From Vibrio rarus (GTDB lineage: Bacteria; Pseudomonadota; Gammaproteobacteria; Enterobacterales; Vibrionaceae): a stretch of 64,000 bases of DNA. Positions 1 through 8,520 of this stretch are shown piece by piece (within the stretch, counting starts at the first letter, position 1; the number at the start of each line of letters is the position of its first letter). The notes beneath the pieces are model-generated. The model was not told the DNA's origin, made no database searches, and worked only from the letters and a program-made list of their open reading frames with translations. The stretch spans positions 682,001-746,000 of the forward strand of contig NZ_AP024901.1 of assembly GCF_024347075.1 (NCBI RefSeq). The letters run 5' to 3'. Position numbers and translations under genes: made by a program.

Positions 1-839
1 TCATCAAGATTACCACTACGAAAATGCAGAGTTTGGATCATGGGCACATTCAGCTTTGCCAGTTCACTCTTACGCTGTTCACCTTTTTGCAAGTGCGTCA
101 TATTGACTAGCATGGTTGGTTTGATGTTATTCCATGGCCAATCTAAGCCATTTTCATTATCTAAGTAGAAAATAACAGGCGTGATATTGGCTTTATTAGC
201 TGCTTCAATAAGTTGGTCGAGCGGTTCAAATTCTTGATTGGTAATTTGGTTTCGCGCAGTAACAAAACCGACTAGTGGCCTATTGCTACTGTGTTTAATT
301 GCTTTTAGGTAAGCACTAAGATCAACAAAGGTCCCTTCATTGTAATAGATACCATGAGAGGGCACATGTTCGACTTTGGGTAAGTTTTTAAGTGATTTAC
401 CCTTGTTTTTCGCATCTATAGCAGCAAAAAAAGCATTATAATTATTCACTGTGCCATTGAGGTAATAGCCCATGAGAATACGATGAAATCCTGTGTCCAT
501 TTGATCGCTTGCACTTGGTGCCCCCCCACCCAGCATTACCCAACGTTTAGTCTCAGGAATGGATGAAACAATCTCCATCAACCTTTGACGATCGGGTCTA
601 CGAGGGGTATCTAATACCACTAAATCAACATCACTTAACAGGCCAACATTGTATTCCGCTGGAGTGTAGCTAACCAATTCAACTTGTTGATTGTTAGCAT
701 ATTGTTTAAGGCGCTCTATTTTGGTATGAGAGACAAAATCCGTATGCACTATAGCGACTTTTGTTGCTAAAGCAGGCGTTGACAAAAACAGTAAAAAGCA
801 GCCAATAATCATGGCTGCTTTGTTGATAAATTTATACAT
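1..839 (-). CDS. CobN-like secreted chelatase subunit (3' end outside window)
   Basis: I translated this partial reading frame directly: the ATG is at 839 on the minus strand and it stays open for 279 codons to the window edge. Residues 1-25 form a signal peptide (basic start, hydrophobic core, ending PALA), so the protein is exported, unlike true cobalamin-synthesis CobN. The visible part resembles the N-terminal region of CobN/magnesium-chelatase H proteins: a HGIYYNEGTF segment, then RPLVGFVTARNQ and a following stretch ending QTLHFRSG. Known of the family: CobN-like proteins also occur beside TonB receptors, for example PA1923 next to PA1922 in a zinc-starvation operon of Pseudomonas aeruginosa (from memory) and HmuS in Bacteroides haem uptake. 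It starts 4 bases after the receptor gene upstream, so the two are one operon. Role in periplasmic metal handling is inference. Confidence 0.7.
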   Translation of the reverse strand, partial: MYKFINKAAMIIGCFLLFLSTPALATKVAIVHTDFVSHTKIERLKQYANNQQVELVSYTPAEYNVGLLSDVDLVVLDTPRRPDRQRLMEIVSSIPETKRWVMLGGGAPSASDQMDTGFHRILMGYYLNGTVNNYNAFFAAIDAKNKGKSLKNLPKVEHVPSHGIYYNEGTFVDLSAYLKAIKHSSNRPLVGFVTARNQITNQEFEPLDQLIEAANKANITPVIFYLDNENGLDWPWNNIKPTMLVNMTHLQKGEQRKSELAKLNVPMIQTLHFRSGNLD

Positions 840-842
840 CCA

Positions 843-2732
843 TTAATACCTGTAAGTACCGTTTAGGTATACTTGGCGAGGTTGGATTGCATAAGTGAAA
901 AACGGCGATTCATCTTCTAAGTAGGTATCAAGTAAATTTGAGACACCCATAGATATATCAAAGCTCTTTAAGCTGTAGTTTGCAGAAAAATCATAAACTT
1001 GGTATGCCGGTAACTTTTCACCTTCGTCACTTTGAGAGCCTATGTGGCGCATACTGACTTGAGTGGTTAACTGCTCTGTAGTTTTCCAATTAATGGCTAA
1101 ATAAGCTTGTGATTTTGGCTTGTTCTCAATGACTTCACCTGTTGATTTATCTTCTGTATCCAGCAGGGTCAAGTTCATATTTACGTACCAAGCAGGAGAT
1201 AAGGTGACATTACCAGACCATTCAATACCTTTGATTTCAGCTTCATTAATATTGAAGTATTGATATATTGTTAAACCTGCAACAGGGCGACCACAGCTTG
1301 TAATACATTTCAAATCAATAAGATTTTCTACATTATTTTGAAACAATGTAACCGCACTTCCCCAGCGTTCAGTATTATACGCTGCCGAAATTTCATACGA
1401 CTGATTCACTTCCGGCTTTAAGTCTGCATTGCCTTTAAGATCAAATGGTCGACCAACAGCAGTACTGTAGTATTCTGGAGAGGATTGCTTAATGGTTGGG
1501 GCTTTGAAACCTTCACCGTATCCACCTTTTAAAGTCCAATTTTGTGTTGGTTTATACACTAAATATGCACGAGGAGAGAAATGGCTACCAAAATCAGCAT
1601 GATTGTCATAGCGGCCACCTAATAGCAGAGACCACTCATCCGTTAGGCTTATATCATCTTGTAAAAATAGCGCACCTTGGTTTGCCGAACCGCCACCTGT
1701 GGTAATGTCAACACTATCAAGGCGCTGCTCACTCCATTGGCCACCCAGTGTTACGTGATGAATATCGAAAGCAAAAAATTGAATGTAGCCATCAACAATG
1801 TCTTCATCTACATCATTAGGATCGTTGGGGACACCGATTGATTTTTCATTGGTTTGAGATACTCGAGAGCCATACACGCGCAGTTGAGTATCAGCAAAGT
1901 CCCAGTAACCAGAATGTGTCACGCCATATTCAAAGGTATCGTAAGTTGTGGTACTGCGGATTTTATTACCCGTGGCATCATCATTTGAGTCATACCAACT
2001 ATCTGTTTGTGCAACGCGAGTATAGACATCCACTTCTTGCTGCGGGCTTATGATAGTTTGTAACTCAACATCTACAAATGTATTGCGATTACCAGCAATA
2101 TCGGTTTCATTTTCATGGTTACGGTTTTCAATCAGACCTTGATAAGCATGCCCAGTCGTCACTTTCATCAAAACAGTGTCGTCGATAAGAGCACCTGAGG
2201 CACTAACTTCAATATTTCCAGTATTGCCGTCTTTGTCCATCGCAGTTGACCCACCACCGCGAACACTGCCTGACCACTCGTTGGATTTTGGTTTTGTAAT
2301 CACATTAACCACACCGCCCAGGGCATCCGAACCATAAAGTGCAGACATAGGACCTTTAATGACTTCAATACGCTCAATATCAGAAACCGGGATATTTTGC
2401 AGTTCGAAATTGGAGTGACCTAGCATATCTGAAGCACGACTAATACGACGACCATCAATTAGTATCAAGCTTTGTGAAACATCCATTCCTCGAATCTCAA
2501 TACCCTGACGCCCTTGCCCTATATCAGCAATATTAACGCCGGAGGTCGTTACAAGCGCATCAGCTAAATTTTGATATGGCATTAACGCCAATTCTTCTTT
2601 CGTAATAATAGAAACACTTGCTGGTGCTTCAGAGACTTTCGTTTTATAAGAGGTTGCAGTAACAACCATAACTTCATCTGTACTTTGCGCAGCAAATACA
2701 GTCAAAGAAAAAAAAGCAGCAGCTAAAGCCCG
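843..2732 (-). pseudogene. CirA-like TonB-dependent receptor, signal peptide cut by IS30
   Basis: The mature receptor is intact. A TonB box (DEVMVVTA) follows the signal cleavage region (FAAQ). The plug has IRGMDVSQSLILIDGRR, IERIEVIKGPMSALYGSDALGG and VVNVITKP. The barrel runs to a C-terminal aromatic residue (GTYRY). It resembles CirA/HmuR-type outer-membrane receptors of about 640-660 residues. The frame upstream of the first usable start (TTG at 2705) reads RALAAAFFSL, the second half of a signal peptide, and then enters an IS30 end with an in-frame TGA two codons before the junction. The positively charged start of the signal is therefore lost, and the candidate original start is at 3841, beyond the insertion. 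Unless an insertion-borne start is used the receptor should not be exported. It forms an operon with the CobN-like gene, so a metal ligand is likely (inference). Confidence 0.8.
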
Positions 2733-3813
2733 ATTTCAGATAATAACTGCGACATTCATGGAAAGGCATAGAAGAGGAAGCCAACTGCCGAAAGTGGTAC
2801 GCTCTTCTCGCCAAAGAAACAAGCAGTACTACTATGAATTATCAGCAGTTGACCGAGGGAAGAAGATATCAAATTTCTGCCCTTTTGGAACGGGGAATTT
2901 CAATATCTGAAATTGCTAAGACAGTTAAATGCCATCGCTCAACCGTTTATCGAGAGCTGAAACGATGTAGCAAGAAAGAACAATATCGGCCAGACAAAGC
3001 ACATCATCAATCAATAGAAAAACGACGGCAAGCCCGTAAGTATCAAGTACCTCAATCGCGTATAGATTTTATTGAGGTTCTGTTGTCTATCGATTGGAGT
3101 CCAGAGCAAATATCTAATGTCTTAACCCGCGCAGGGGCTAAAGTGAGCCATGAGTGGATTTACCGATTCGTCGCTCGTAATAAGCGACAAGGTGGAAAGC
3201 TATTTAAGCACTTGCGCCAAGGCCATAAGCGGTATCGACGGGGCAAGACAGAGAAAGCACCTGCAATCAAAAACGCAGTTTCAATAGATGAAAGGCCTGA
3301 CATTGTTGATAGTCGTGAACGCTTTGGTGACTGGGAAATTGATACGGTCTTAGGCAAGCATGGAACGGGGGCAATTGTCACTCTCTTAGAGCGTCAAACG
3401 CGTTTTTATCTGACACAGAAAGTGCCCTCTAAGTCAGCAAAAGACGTGACTAACGCAACCATAGCAATGCTGATGCCTTATAAAGCGTTAGTTCATACTA
3501 TTACCGCAGATAATGGTCGTGAGTTTGCAGGTCATGAAGAAATAGCACAGGCATTAGAAACCGATGTGTACTTCGCACACCCTTACAGCTCTTGTGAACG
3601 AGGAGCGAATGAAAATGCTAACGGCCTGTTGAGACAGTACGTAAAGAAAGGAACAGATCTACGAACGGTCAGTGATGATGATATTGAAAGGGCGCAACAA
3701 CGAATTAATTATCGTCCAAAAAAGTGTTTAGGGTTCAAGCAACCTGCTGTCATTTTTAGAGAAATGATGGAGGCTACTTGAATATTAAGAATGTCGCACT
3801 TCGGAGTTGAATT
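2733..3813 (+). mobile_element. IS30-family insertion sequence
   Basis: The element is about 1.08 kb with imperfect terminal inverted repeats. The left end at 2733-2755 and the reverse complement of the right end (3791-3813) share ATTTCA/AATTCA starts and a common TGCGACAT core. The flanking bases are CG on both sides, compatible with the 2-bp target duplication common in this family. One transposase gene fills it. It interrupts the TonB receptor gene of the locus to the left. Confidence 0.85.
2834..3781 (+). CDS. IS30-family transposase
   Basis: This 315-residue protein is a cut-and-paste type DDE transposase. The N-terminus (about residues 5-50) is a helix-turn-helix of the IS30 type: ISALLERGISISEIAKTV followed by HRSTVYREL. 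The catalytic core shows the first Asp in GDWEIDTV, the second in TADNGREF and the Glu in ERGANENANGLLRQY. Length and motif order are normal for the family and the frame is open throughout, so the element may be active. It lies wholly inside the inverted repeats. It reads opposite to the receptor gene it interrupts. Confidence 0.95.
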   Translation: MNYQQLTEGRRYQISALLERGISISEIAKTVKCHRSTVYRELKRCSKKEQYRPDKAHHQSIEKRRQARKYQVPQSRIDFIEVLLSIDWSPEQISNVLTRAGAKVSHEWIYRFVARNKRQGGKLFKHLRQGHKRYRRGKTEKAPAIKNAVSIDERPDIVDSRERFGDWEIDTVLGKHGTGAIVTLLERQTRFYLTQKVPSKSAKDVTNATIAMLMPYKALVHTITADNGREFAGHEEIAQALETDVYFAHPYSSCERGANENANGLLRQYVKKGTDLRTVSDDDIERAQQRINYRPKKCLGFKQPAVIFREMMEAT

Positions 3814-3841
3814 CGGGAGGGACTAAGCGAACATTATTCAT
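3814..3841 (-). pseudogene. Candidate 5' fragment of the split TonB receptor
   Basis: On the minus strand an ATG at 3841 begins MNNVRLVPP and runs into the right end of the IS30 element. It has a weak GGAA ribosome site 7 bases upstream and a regulatory palindrome 40-55 bases upstream. This is what the missing start of the receptor signal peptide would look like. However, a simple join after removing the element and one CG copy is not in frame, so a small indel at the junction or a different original start must be assumed. Confidence 0.4.
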
Positions 3842-3881
3842 GAAATTCCATAATACATTAATTTAAACTATAATCGCCAGC

Positions 3882-3895
3882 TATGTTACAACATA
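3882..3895. promoter_or_regulatory. Zur-like operator palindrome
   Basis: The sequence TATGTTACAACATA has perfect 6-base arms (TATGTT/AACATA) around a 2-base centre. It differs by one base from the TGTTATAACA core of gammaproteobacterial Zur boxes. It lies 41-54 bases upstream of the candidate receptor start at 3841, where a repressor would act. Assignment to Zur is by resemblance only. It fits the receptor plus CobN-like gene pair known from zinc-limited Pseudomonas. Confidence 0.4.
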
Positions 3896-4330
3896 TCATT
3901 CTTATTTCAAGGAATTGTTCTGTACATGATTTATATATAACCCCCCTATCTTAATTATAATTAAGTAAGGTTAAATGGACTTATGTTATGCCTAGGAAAT
4001 TTTATACCCGCTATTTATCCTAACCATTAACATATTTATTTTGGTGACTATACATTATTACAGCATATACCCTCTATAATTATGAATAATATTATAGAAA
4101 ATCTACAGATAATTAGAGCTACCTGTCATTGCTGGTATATTATTTCATGAGGGTTAAGTGAGGATGGATTAAATACCTTATTTTTACTCATCAGCATACA
4201 TGACAACAGTGAGGTACTTAACAGGATTATCACCTATATAGAAGACGAATATTTTAGTGAAGTAATTCTATTCATAACACAAAAATACAACTACAAAACA
4301 TGAATAACTCTCTTTCTTTAGCTTATTAAA

Positions 4331-4373
4331 AAGCCCGTGGCCAATGGTATCAAACACTGTACGCTACGGGCTT
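4331..4373 (-). terminator. Terminator of the BCCT carrier gene
   Basis: An 8-base stem, AAGCCCGT/ACGGGCTT, encloses a 27-base loop just past the stop of the minus-strand BCCT gene. It is followed on that strand by a TTTTTAATAAG run. The long loop makes it imperfect. Confidence 0.55.
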
Positions 4374-4396
4374 AATTCTTATTTTATAATCGAAAG

Positions 4397-5998
4397 TTAT
4401 TGCGCTTGTAGTTGCTCTTTTTTGTAGCTAGGCAACTCAGTCAGCAAGCCTCGAACTAAACTCACACACATAGTGAGTAGTACGACAGCAAAGGGAAGTG
4501 CTGTTGCAACCACCCCCGATTGCAAGGCTTGGAGCGCATCTTTCCCTCCAATCCAGAGCATGACTGCGGCAATAGAACCACCAATACAGGTCCAAAATAC
4601 ACGCTGAGGCACTGGTGCATCCACTTTACCGCCAGCGGTAATGCTATCGATAACCAAAGATCCTGAATCTGCAGAGGTAACGAAAAAGATCAAAATTAAT
4701 ACTACGGATAGTATTGAAAGTATGGAACTAAATGGCATCGCATCGTAAACATAGAACAAACTTAATGAAATATCAGTTAAGCCATTTATTCCAAGGAGAC
4801 CGACTTTATGAATGACCTGATCAATCGCAATACCGCCAAATACCGACATCCAAACTAAGGTCACCAATGTTGGGATAAAGATAACGGCAATTAAAAACTC
4901 ACGCACGGTTCGACCTTTAGAAATACGAGCGATAAACATACCTACAAATGGTGACCAAGAAATCCACCATGCCCAATAAAAAACGGTCCATGCGTGCATC
5001 CAAACACCGTCTTCTCTATCGGTAGGCAGGCTCAATTGAATAAAATTAGTCGCATAACCAGAAATGGTATCCCATAGGGATGGTAATACTGAGTTCCAAC
5101 CGACAATAGTAATAAATATTAGCAACATAAATGCAGCTATCATATTGATATTACTAAGTACTTTCACACCGCCATCTAAACCTCGCATAACAGAGAGCGA
5201 CGCAAGAAAGGTGACGAAACCGATAATTGCAAGTTGGGTTCCGATGCCACCATTTAGACCAAACACATGATTAAAGCCACTGGTAGCTTGTTGAGCACCG
5301 AGACCTAACGAAGTCGCGAGACCGAACAAGGTTGATAAAACAGCCAAAATATCAATGATGTGCCCCATCCAACCCCATGCGCGATCACCAAAGATGGGAT
5401 AAAAAGTCGATCTTATGGATAGAGGAAGCCCTTTGTTGTATGTAAAAAAGGCCAGTGAAAGTGCCACTACCGCGTAAATAGTCCAGCCGTGCAAACCCCA
5501 ATGAAATATGGTGGCACCAAGAGCGAGAGACTTAGCTTCTGTACTATAGGCTTCTACATTTAATGGCGTTCCATACCAATCCGTAAAATACGCAACAGGC
5601 TCTGCAACGCCCCAAAATAACAGACCGATCCCCATACCAGCGGCAAACAACATCGCTATCCACGATAGCGTACTATGCTCAGGTTTGGCGTTCTTTCCGC
5701 CAATGCGGATCTTGGCAAATGGCGAAATCACTAGCAGGAAAGCAAAGACTAAAAAGAAGTTTGTTGACCACATAAAGAACAAATCAAACTGTTCAATAAT
5801 GTTATTTTTAAGTGAGTTTAATGTATTTAAAGCAGTTGATGGGCCAACGAGAAGAAGGCTAATGAGGGTAATTATAATGAGGGCGGCGCTAGTTCCGAAT
5901 ACGGGGTTGTGTATATCGAAACCCCATTTTTGAATATTGTCTTGACCTACTTCATAATCCGTAGTGTCTATACTGTACTTCTTATTTTTATCATCCAT
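4397..5998 (-). CDS. BCCT-family betaine/choline-type osmolyte transporter
   Basis: This 533-residue inner-membrane carrier has about 12 membrane segments. It takes up glycine betaine, choline or related compatible solutes, coupled to sodium or protons. Family marks are clear: AAGMGIGLLFWGVAEP in the early helices, the tryptophan-rich stretch FYWAWWISWSPFVGMFIARISKGRTVREF (residues about 340-370, given here as landmarks), and a late VTSADSGSLVIDS. The short N-terminus and 11-residue charged C-tail resemble BetT/OpuD members without the long regulatory C-terminus. The MGIG motif, rather than MGMG, is frequent in sodium-coupled betaine carriers. The start at 5998 has no good ribosome site. A strong palindrome at 6149-6166 upstream may be its operator. 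Substrate cannot be set from sequence alone. Confidence 0.92.
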   Translation of the reverse strand: MDDKNKKYSIDTTDYEVGQDNIQKWGFDIHNPVFGTSAALIIITLISLLLVGPSTALNTLNSLKNNIIEQFDLFFMWSTNFFLVFAFLLVISPFAKIRIGGKNAKPEHSTLSWIAMLFAAGMGIGLLFWGVAEPVAYFTDWYGTPLNVEAYSTEAKSLALGATIFHWGLHGWTIYAVVALSLAFFTYNKGLPLSIRSTFYPIFGDRAWGWMGHIIDILAVLSTLFGLATSLGLGAQQATSGFNHVFGLNGGIGTQLAIIGFVTFLASLSVMRGLDGGVKVLSNINMIAAFMLLIFITIVGWNSVLPSLWDTISGYATNFIQLSLPTDREDGVWMHAWTVFYWAWWISWSPFVGMFIARISKGRTVREFLIAVIFIPTLVTLVWMSVFGGIAIDQVIHKVGLLGINGLTDISLSLFYVYDAMPFSSILSILSVVLILIFFVTSADSGSLVIDSITAGGKVDAPVPQRVFWTCIGGSIAAVMLWIGGKDALQALQSGVVATALPFAVVLLTMCVSLVRGLLTELPSYKKEQLQAQ

Positions 5999-6148
5999 AT
6001 ATATAAAAATTAGGTTGCGTTTCCAAATTTCTCTTCATCGAGAAAAACAACAGAACTGTCCTCCGTTTAGATAGTGCAGCAAATTCTGCACTAAGAATAA
6101 TAACAGTTAACCCTATTTCACACAAATACACATAATAATGCATTGCAT

Positions 6149-6166
6149 ATGCAAATAAATTTGCAT
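6149..6166. promoter_or_regulatory. Palindromic operator candidate upstream of the BCCT gene
   Basis: ATGCAAAT and ATTTGCAT form perfect 8-base arms around AA. A second, overlapping palindrome TTGCATATGCAA lies at 6144-6155, so three ATTTGCAT-like half-sites stand in a row 150 bases before the carrier start. A dimeric repressor such as the MarR-type CosR that controls vibrio BCCT genes is possible, but I do not know its exact consensus. Confidence 0.4.
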
Positions 6167-6291
6167 AATGAATAAAAACAAAGGCTTATATTGTAATTAA
6201 CATACATTAAAGTTAATAAACTAATAAAGTGTTACATTATTAATGATGTGTATTTAACCTTACTATAGGTTTATCGACAACAACATTAAAT

Positions 6292-6798
6292 TTAGAACTT
6301 TTTCAGTATTTCAGATTGATATTGCGTTATATCTAATTGCACCCCATACAGTTCAACCCATTCATCAAGTTGTAACTGTGCTTGGTTTAAACTGTCCATG
6401 GTGATGGTATTATCATCTAGTGTCCATAACTGCCTAGAACCTTCGTAACTAAATTGAAGCGCTAACATGGCTTCTTTATTACCTTGTTTTGCAGCAAGCA
6501 GTAGCTTTCTATTCTTCCTATAAATCAGATTTAGTGCCTGCTTTAAGTCCCATACATAAGCCACTTCAACCATCAATGAATGCGTTTTCAATCTCATTAA
6601 AGTAAGGCCTAAAATTCCCGCGGCCACCACAACACCAAGAAGGTTCCAATGGAAATGAGTCCCCTCCCCCGATGGAAATATCTGAATTAATACCTGAGAA
6701 ATACTCAAACTCAATATAGCAAGACACCCAACACAAGCAACAATCACCACATTTAAACGAGAACGGTACACCCGCTTATCAACCTTCTTCAGTTGCAT
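6292..6798 (-). CDS. DUF3087 family membrane protein
   Basis: This 168-residue protein starts at the second in-frame Met (MQLKKVDK), which has a strong GGGGGA ribosome site 4 bases ahead. The longer frame adds only five residues. Two hydrophobic segments (about residues 17-40 and 50-70) sit behind a basic N-terminus and precede a soluble, helical C-terminal domain of about 95 residues rich in Gln and Leu. The pattern and the KKVDKRVYR start match DUF3087 proteins of Vibrio and Shewanella, whose function is unknown. It stands alone, with its own promoter region, 293 bases from the BCCT gene. Confidence 0.75.
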   Translation of the reverse strand: MQLKKVDKRVYRSRLNVVIVACVGCLAILSLSISQVLIQIFPSGEGTHFHWNLLGVVVAAGILGLTLMRLKTHSLMVEVAYVWDLKQALNLIYRKNRKLLLAAKQGNKEAMLALQFSYEGSRQLWTLDDNTITMDSLNQAQLQLDEWVELYGVQLDITQYQSEILKKF

Positions 6799-7055
6799 TT
6801 TTCCCCCAACCAACGACTAAACACAAAAGATTATCGAGCCACCCATTTTAAAACAAGCACTTAAGACTCAAAGTGCCACTCTGCTCTGCATTAAAATTAT
6901 TTAGACAATATATAACTATGAAAATAAGGGGATAAGTGCATTTTTTTAGCCAAACGCTTCTAATCAGATTAAATCATGGGATTTTTGCATATAAATACTC
7001 GCCCAAAGCCAAATTGGGGATTTTTGGGGGGCTCTTAAGTTAATTAACGCTTCAA

Positions 7056-8033
7056 TTAACTGGTTTTCAAGTATCGGCAACAATTTGCAAAATGCCGTCG
7101 CCGTTTTTCTAAATGCTCACAGTAAGATGTCAGTTCTTCAAGTGTCCCAACAGGGCCATGGAACAAGTGGCCAAATTGAGTGATAAGTGTCATCCAGTTA
7201 TCGGGGGCAATATTCATTTTTACTAGTAAATCCTGACTACCAGTACTGATAGCGCCACGCTTATCATCCCGAATTAACCGCCCTGTTTCATCAATGAGTT
7301 GTAAGTAGTCACTTAGCGGAAAAGCCACGCCCTTAGGTTGATTGTGCTGTTCATTTTCTATAAAAGGCAGTAAACGTTTAGGTTGCTCTCCTCTTAAAGC
7401 ACCCCGAATGCGAAGTTGAATGCTGGTATGCTCTGACTGCTCAAGTGTTTTGGCCATTTTGGCTCTAATTGGATTTAAATCTACGTAAGCCATGCAGGTA
7501 ATGAGCGCGGCTTCATCGAGCAAGGCTTGAGATTTAAATCGTCCTTCCCAAAATCGGCCAGAGCAGTTGTCCTCTTGGTTGGCCCGGCGTGCGATGGGCT
7601 CATTGAGACAACGCATAAACCAGCTGATATCACAAAGACGACTTCGATAAGTAGCAATCCTATGCTGCAATATTGCGGTATCTGCAGGGGGCAGTAAATG
7701 CCCTTTAACAAAGCGATGAGTGAGTTCATCGCCTTTAAATATTTGATGCCATTGCTCAAGTACTTCTCTGTCACTCCAGTCGTTGGCGGCCTCAATATCA
7801 ACGTGTAACACCACATGTAAGTGATTGGACATAATAGCAAAAGCGGCAACATCGATGGCAAATACTGATGTGAGTTTTAGTAATAATGATTCAACCCAAC
7901 CACGTCTATGGTCGTAATTTTTCCCGGAGTAAGTATCGTCGCCACAAAGGTACGCGCGCCTGACAACGCGACTGCAGCAATGATAATAAGGCGTATCTTC
8001 AAGACTAATTTGAGTTCTTCGAGGGCGAGGCAT
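7056..8033 (-). CDS. REP-associated tyrosine transposase (RAYT), copy 1
   Basis: This 325-residue single-stranded-DNA nuclease belongs to the Y1/HUH transposase family (IS200-like fold). The HUH motif is in the IMSNHLHVVLHVD stretch (about residues 67-79). Other family marks are YYHCCSRVVRR near the start and RFWEGRFKSQALLDE, followed by MAYVDLNPIRA, in the middle. The nucleophilic Tyr is probably in the central helix region. RAYTs are single-copy domesticated transposases that process REP hairpins. Two short G-loop hairpins lie just upstream at 8096-8147. A clear paralog is at 58538-59515; the two differ at many scattered positions, so they are not a recent copy. Confidence 0.9.
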   Translation of the reverse strand: MPRPRRTQISLEDTPYYHCCSRVVRRAYLCGDDTYSGKNYDHRRGWVESLLLKLTSVFAIDVAAFAIMSNHLHVVLHVDIEAANDWSDREVLEQWHQIFKGDELTHRFVKGHLLPPADTAILQHRIATYRSRLCDISWFMRCLNEPIARRANQEDNCSGRFWEGRFKSQALLDEAALITCMAYVDLNPIRAKMAKTLEQSEHTSIQLRIRGALRGEQPKRLLPFIENEQHNQPKGVAFPLSDYLQLIDETGRLIRDDKRGAISTGSQDLLVKMNIAPDNWMTLITQFGHLFHGPVGTLEELTSYCEHLEKRRRHFANCCRYLKTS

Positions 8034-8095
8034 TGGGTTGCTCCTTCATTCAAATACTCCATTTAGTTTAGTCGATTGTACGAAACATACGATTT

Positions 8096-8147
8096 AACAT
8101 GGGTGGCATGTTTGGGGCATAACATGGGGGGCATGTTTGGGGGGCAT
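8096..8147. repeat. Tandem G-loop hairpins next to RAYT
   Basis: Two direct repeats of 25 and 27 bases stand side by side (8096-8120, 8121-8147). Each begins with a hairpin: AACATG, a G-rich 5-base loop, CATGTT (AACATGGGTGGCATGTT, then AACATGGGGGGCATGTT). Each hairpin is followed by TTGGGG or TTGGGGGG and CAT. Their place beside a RAYT gene suggests REP-like substrates. The run of G tracts through 8180 could also form a G-quadruplex. Confidence 0.6.
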
Positions 8148-8179
8148 ACCTGTGCTTTGGGCACGGGTATGATTTGGGG

Positions 8180-8431
8180 TTAGTGGTTTTTACGTTTTGG
8201 GCCACGTCTTACTAGATCTTGTCCTGTTTGGAAGACATCTTCCGTTACCCAGCGGGACATGAGTAGTTTATGTTGATCATCTAATACTGCGACAAAGCGA
8301 CGTCCGTCTTTGTTGCTTGTGGCTAGGGCGATGCCTGAGATGTTGGTGAGGCTAAAACCGCCATCTTCTACCGCAATTAAGAAAGCTTCTAACTCTTCTA
8401 GGCTTGTGATGATATCAGCGTCATTATTCAT
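8180..8431 (-). CDS. Hypothetical 83-residue protein
   Basis: This small soluble protein is not one I recognise. It starts MNNDADIITSLEELEAFL. Its acidic helical N-terminus is followed by an alternating hydrophobic section containing GRRFVAVLDDQHKLLMSRWV, then a basic tail ending GPKRKNH. No signal peptide or membrane segment is seen. The ribosome site is weak. It sits between the RAYT hairpins and a repeat cluster, which suggests an accessory patch. Confidence 0.55.
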   Translation of the reverse strand: MNNDADIITSLEELEAFLIAVEDGGFSLTNISGIALATSNKDGRRFVAVLDDQHKLLMSRWVTEDVFQTGQDLVRRGPKRKNH

Positions 8432-8520
8432 TAATTATATTCTTTATTGAGCAAATGTTTCATGGGTAGATGGTGCGATATTTTATGGTTAAATGCAACT
8501 TTGACGTTCATTTCTAGATG

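Larger units (their letters stand above)
3816..4396. other. AT-rich spacer with possible gene remnant
   Basis: This 580-base stretch holds the receptor promoter region on its left and the BCCT gene terminator on its right. Between them, on the plus strand from ATG 4082 to TGA 4303, a 73-codon frame is interrupted once by TGA at 4148-4150. Its second part reads like protein (for instance SEVLNRIITYIEDEYF) but no ribosome site precedes the ATG. It may be a decayed small gene. Nothing else convincing was seen. Confidence 0.3.

Noticed and set aside
3160..3381. Reading frame antisense to the IS30 transposase
   Set aside because: It lies fully inside a clear transposase gene on the other strand and shows no family motif.
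4082..4303. Selenoprotein
   Set aside because: One in-frame TGA is seen, but there is no ribosome site, no recognisable family and no SECIS hairpin that I could make out.
8034..8180. CRISPR-like array
   Set aside because: Only two imperfect repeats, no spacers of even length and no cas gene; hairpins fit a REP element better.
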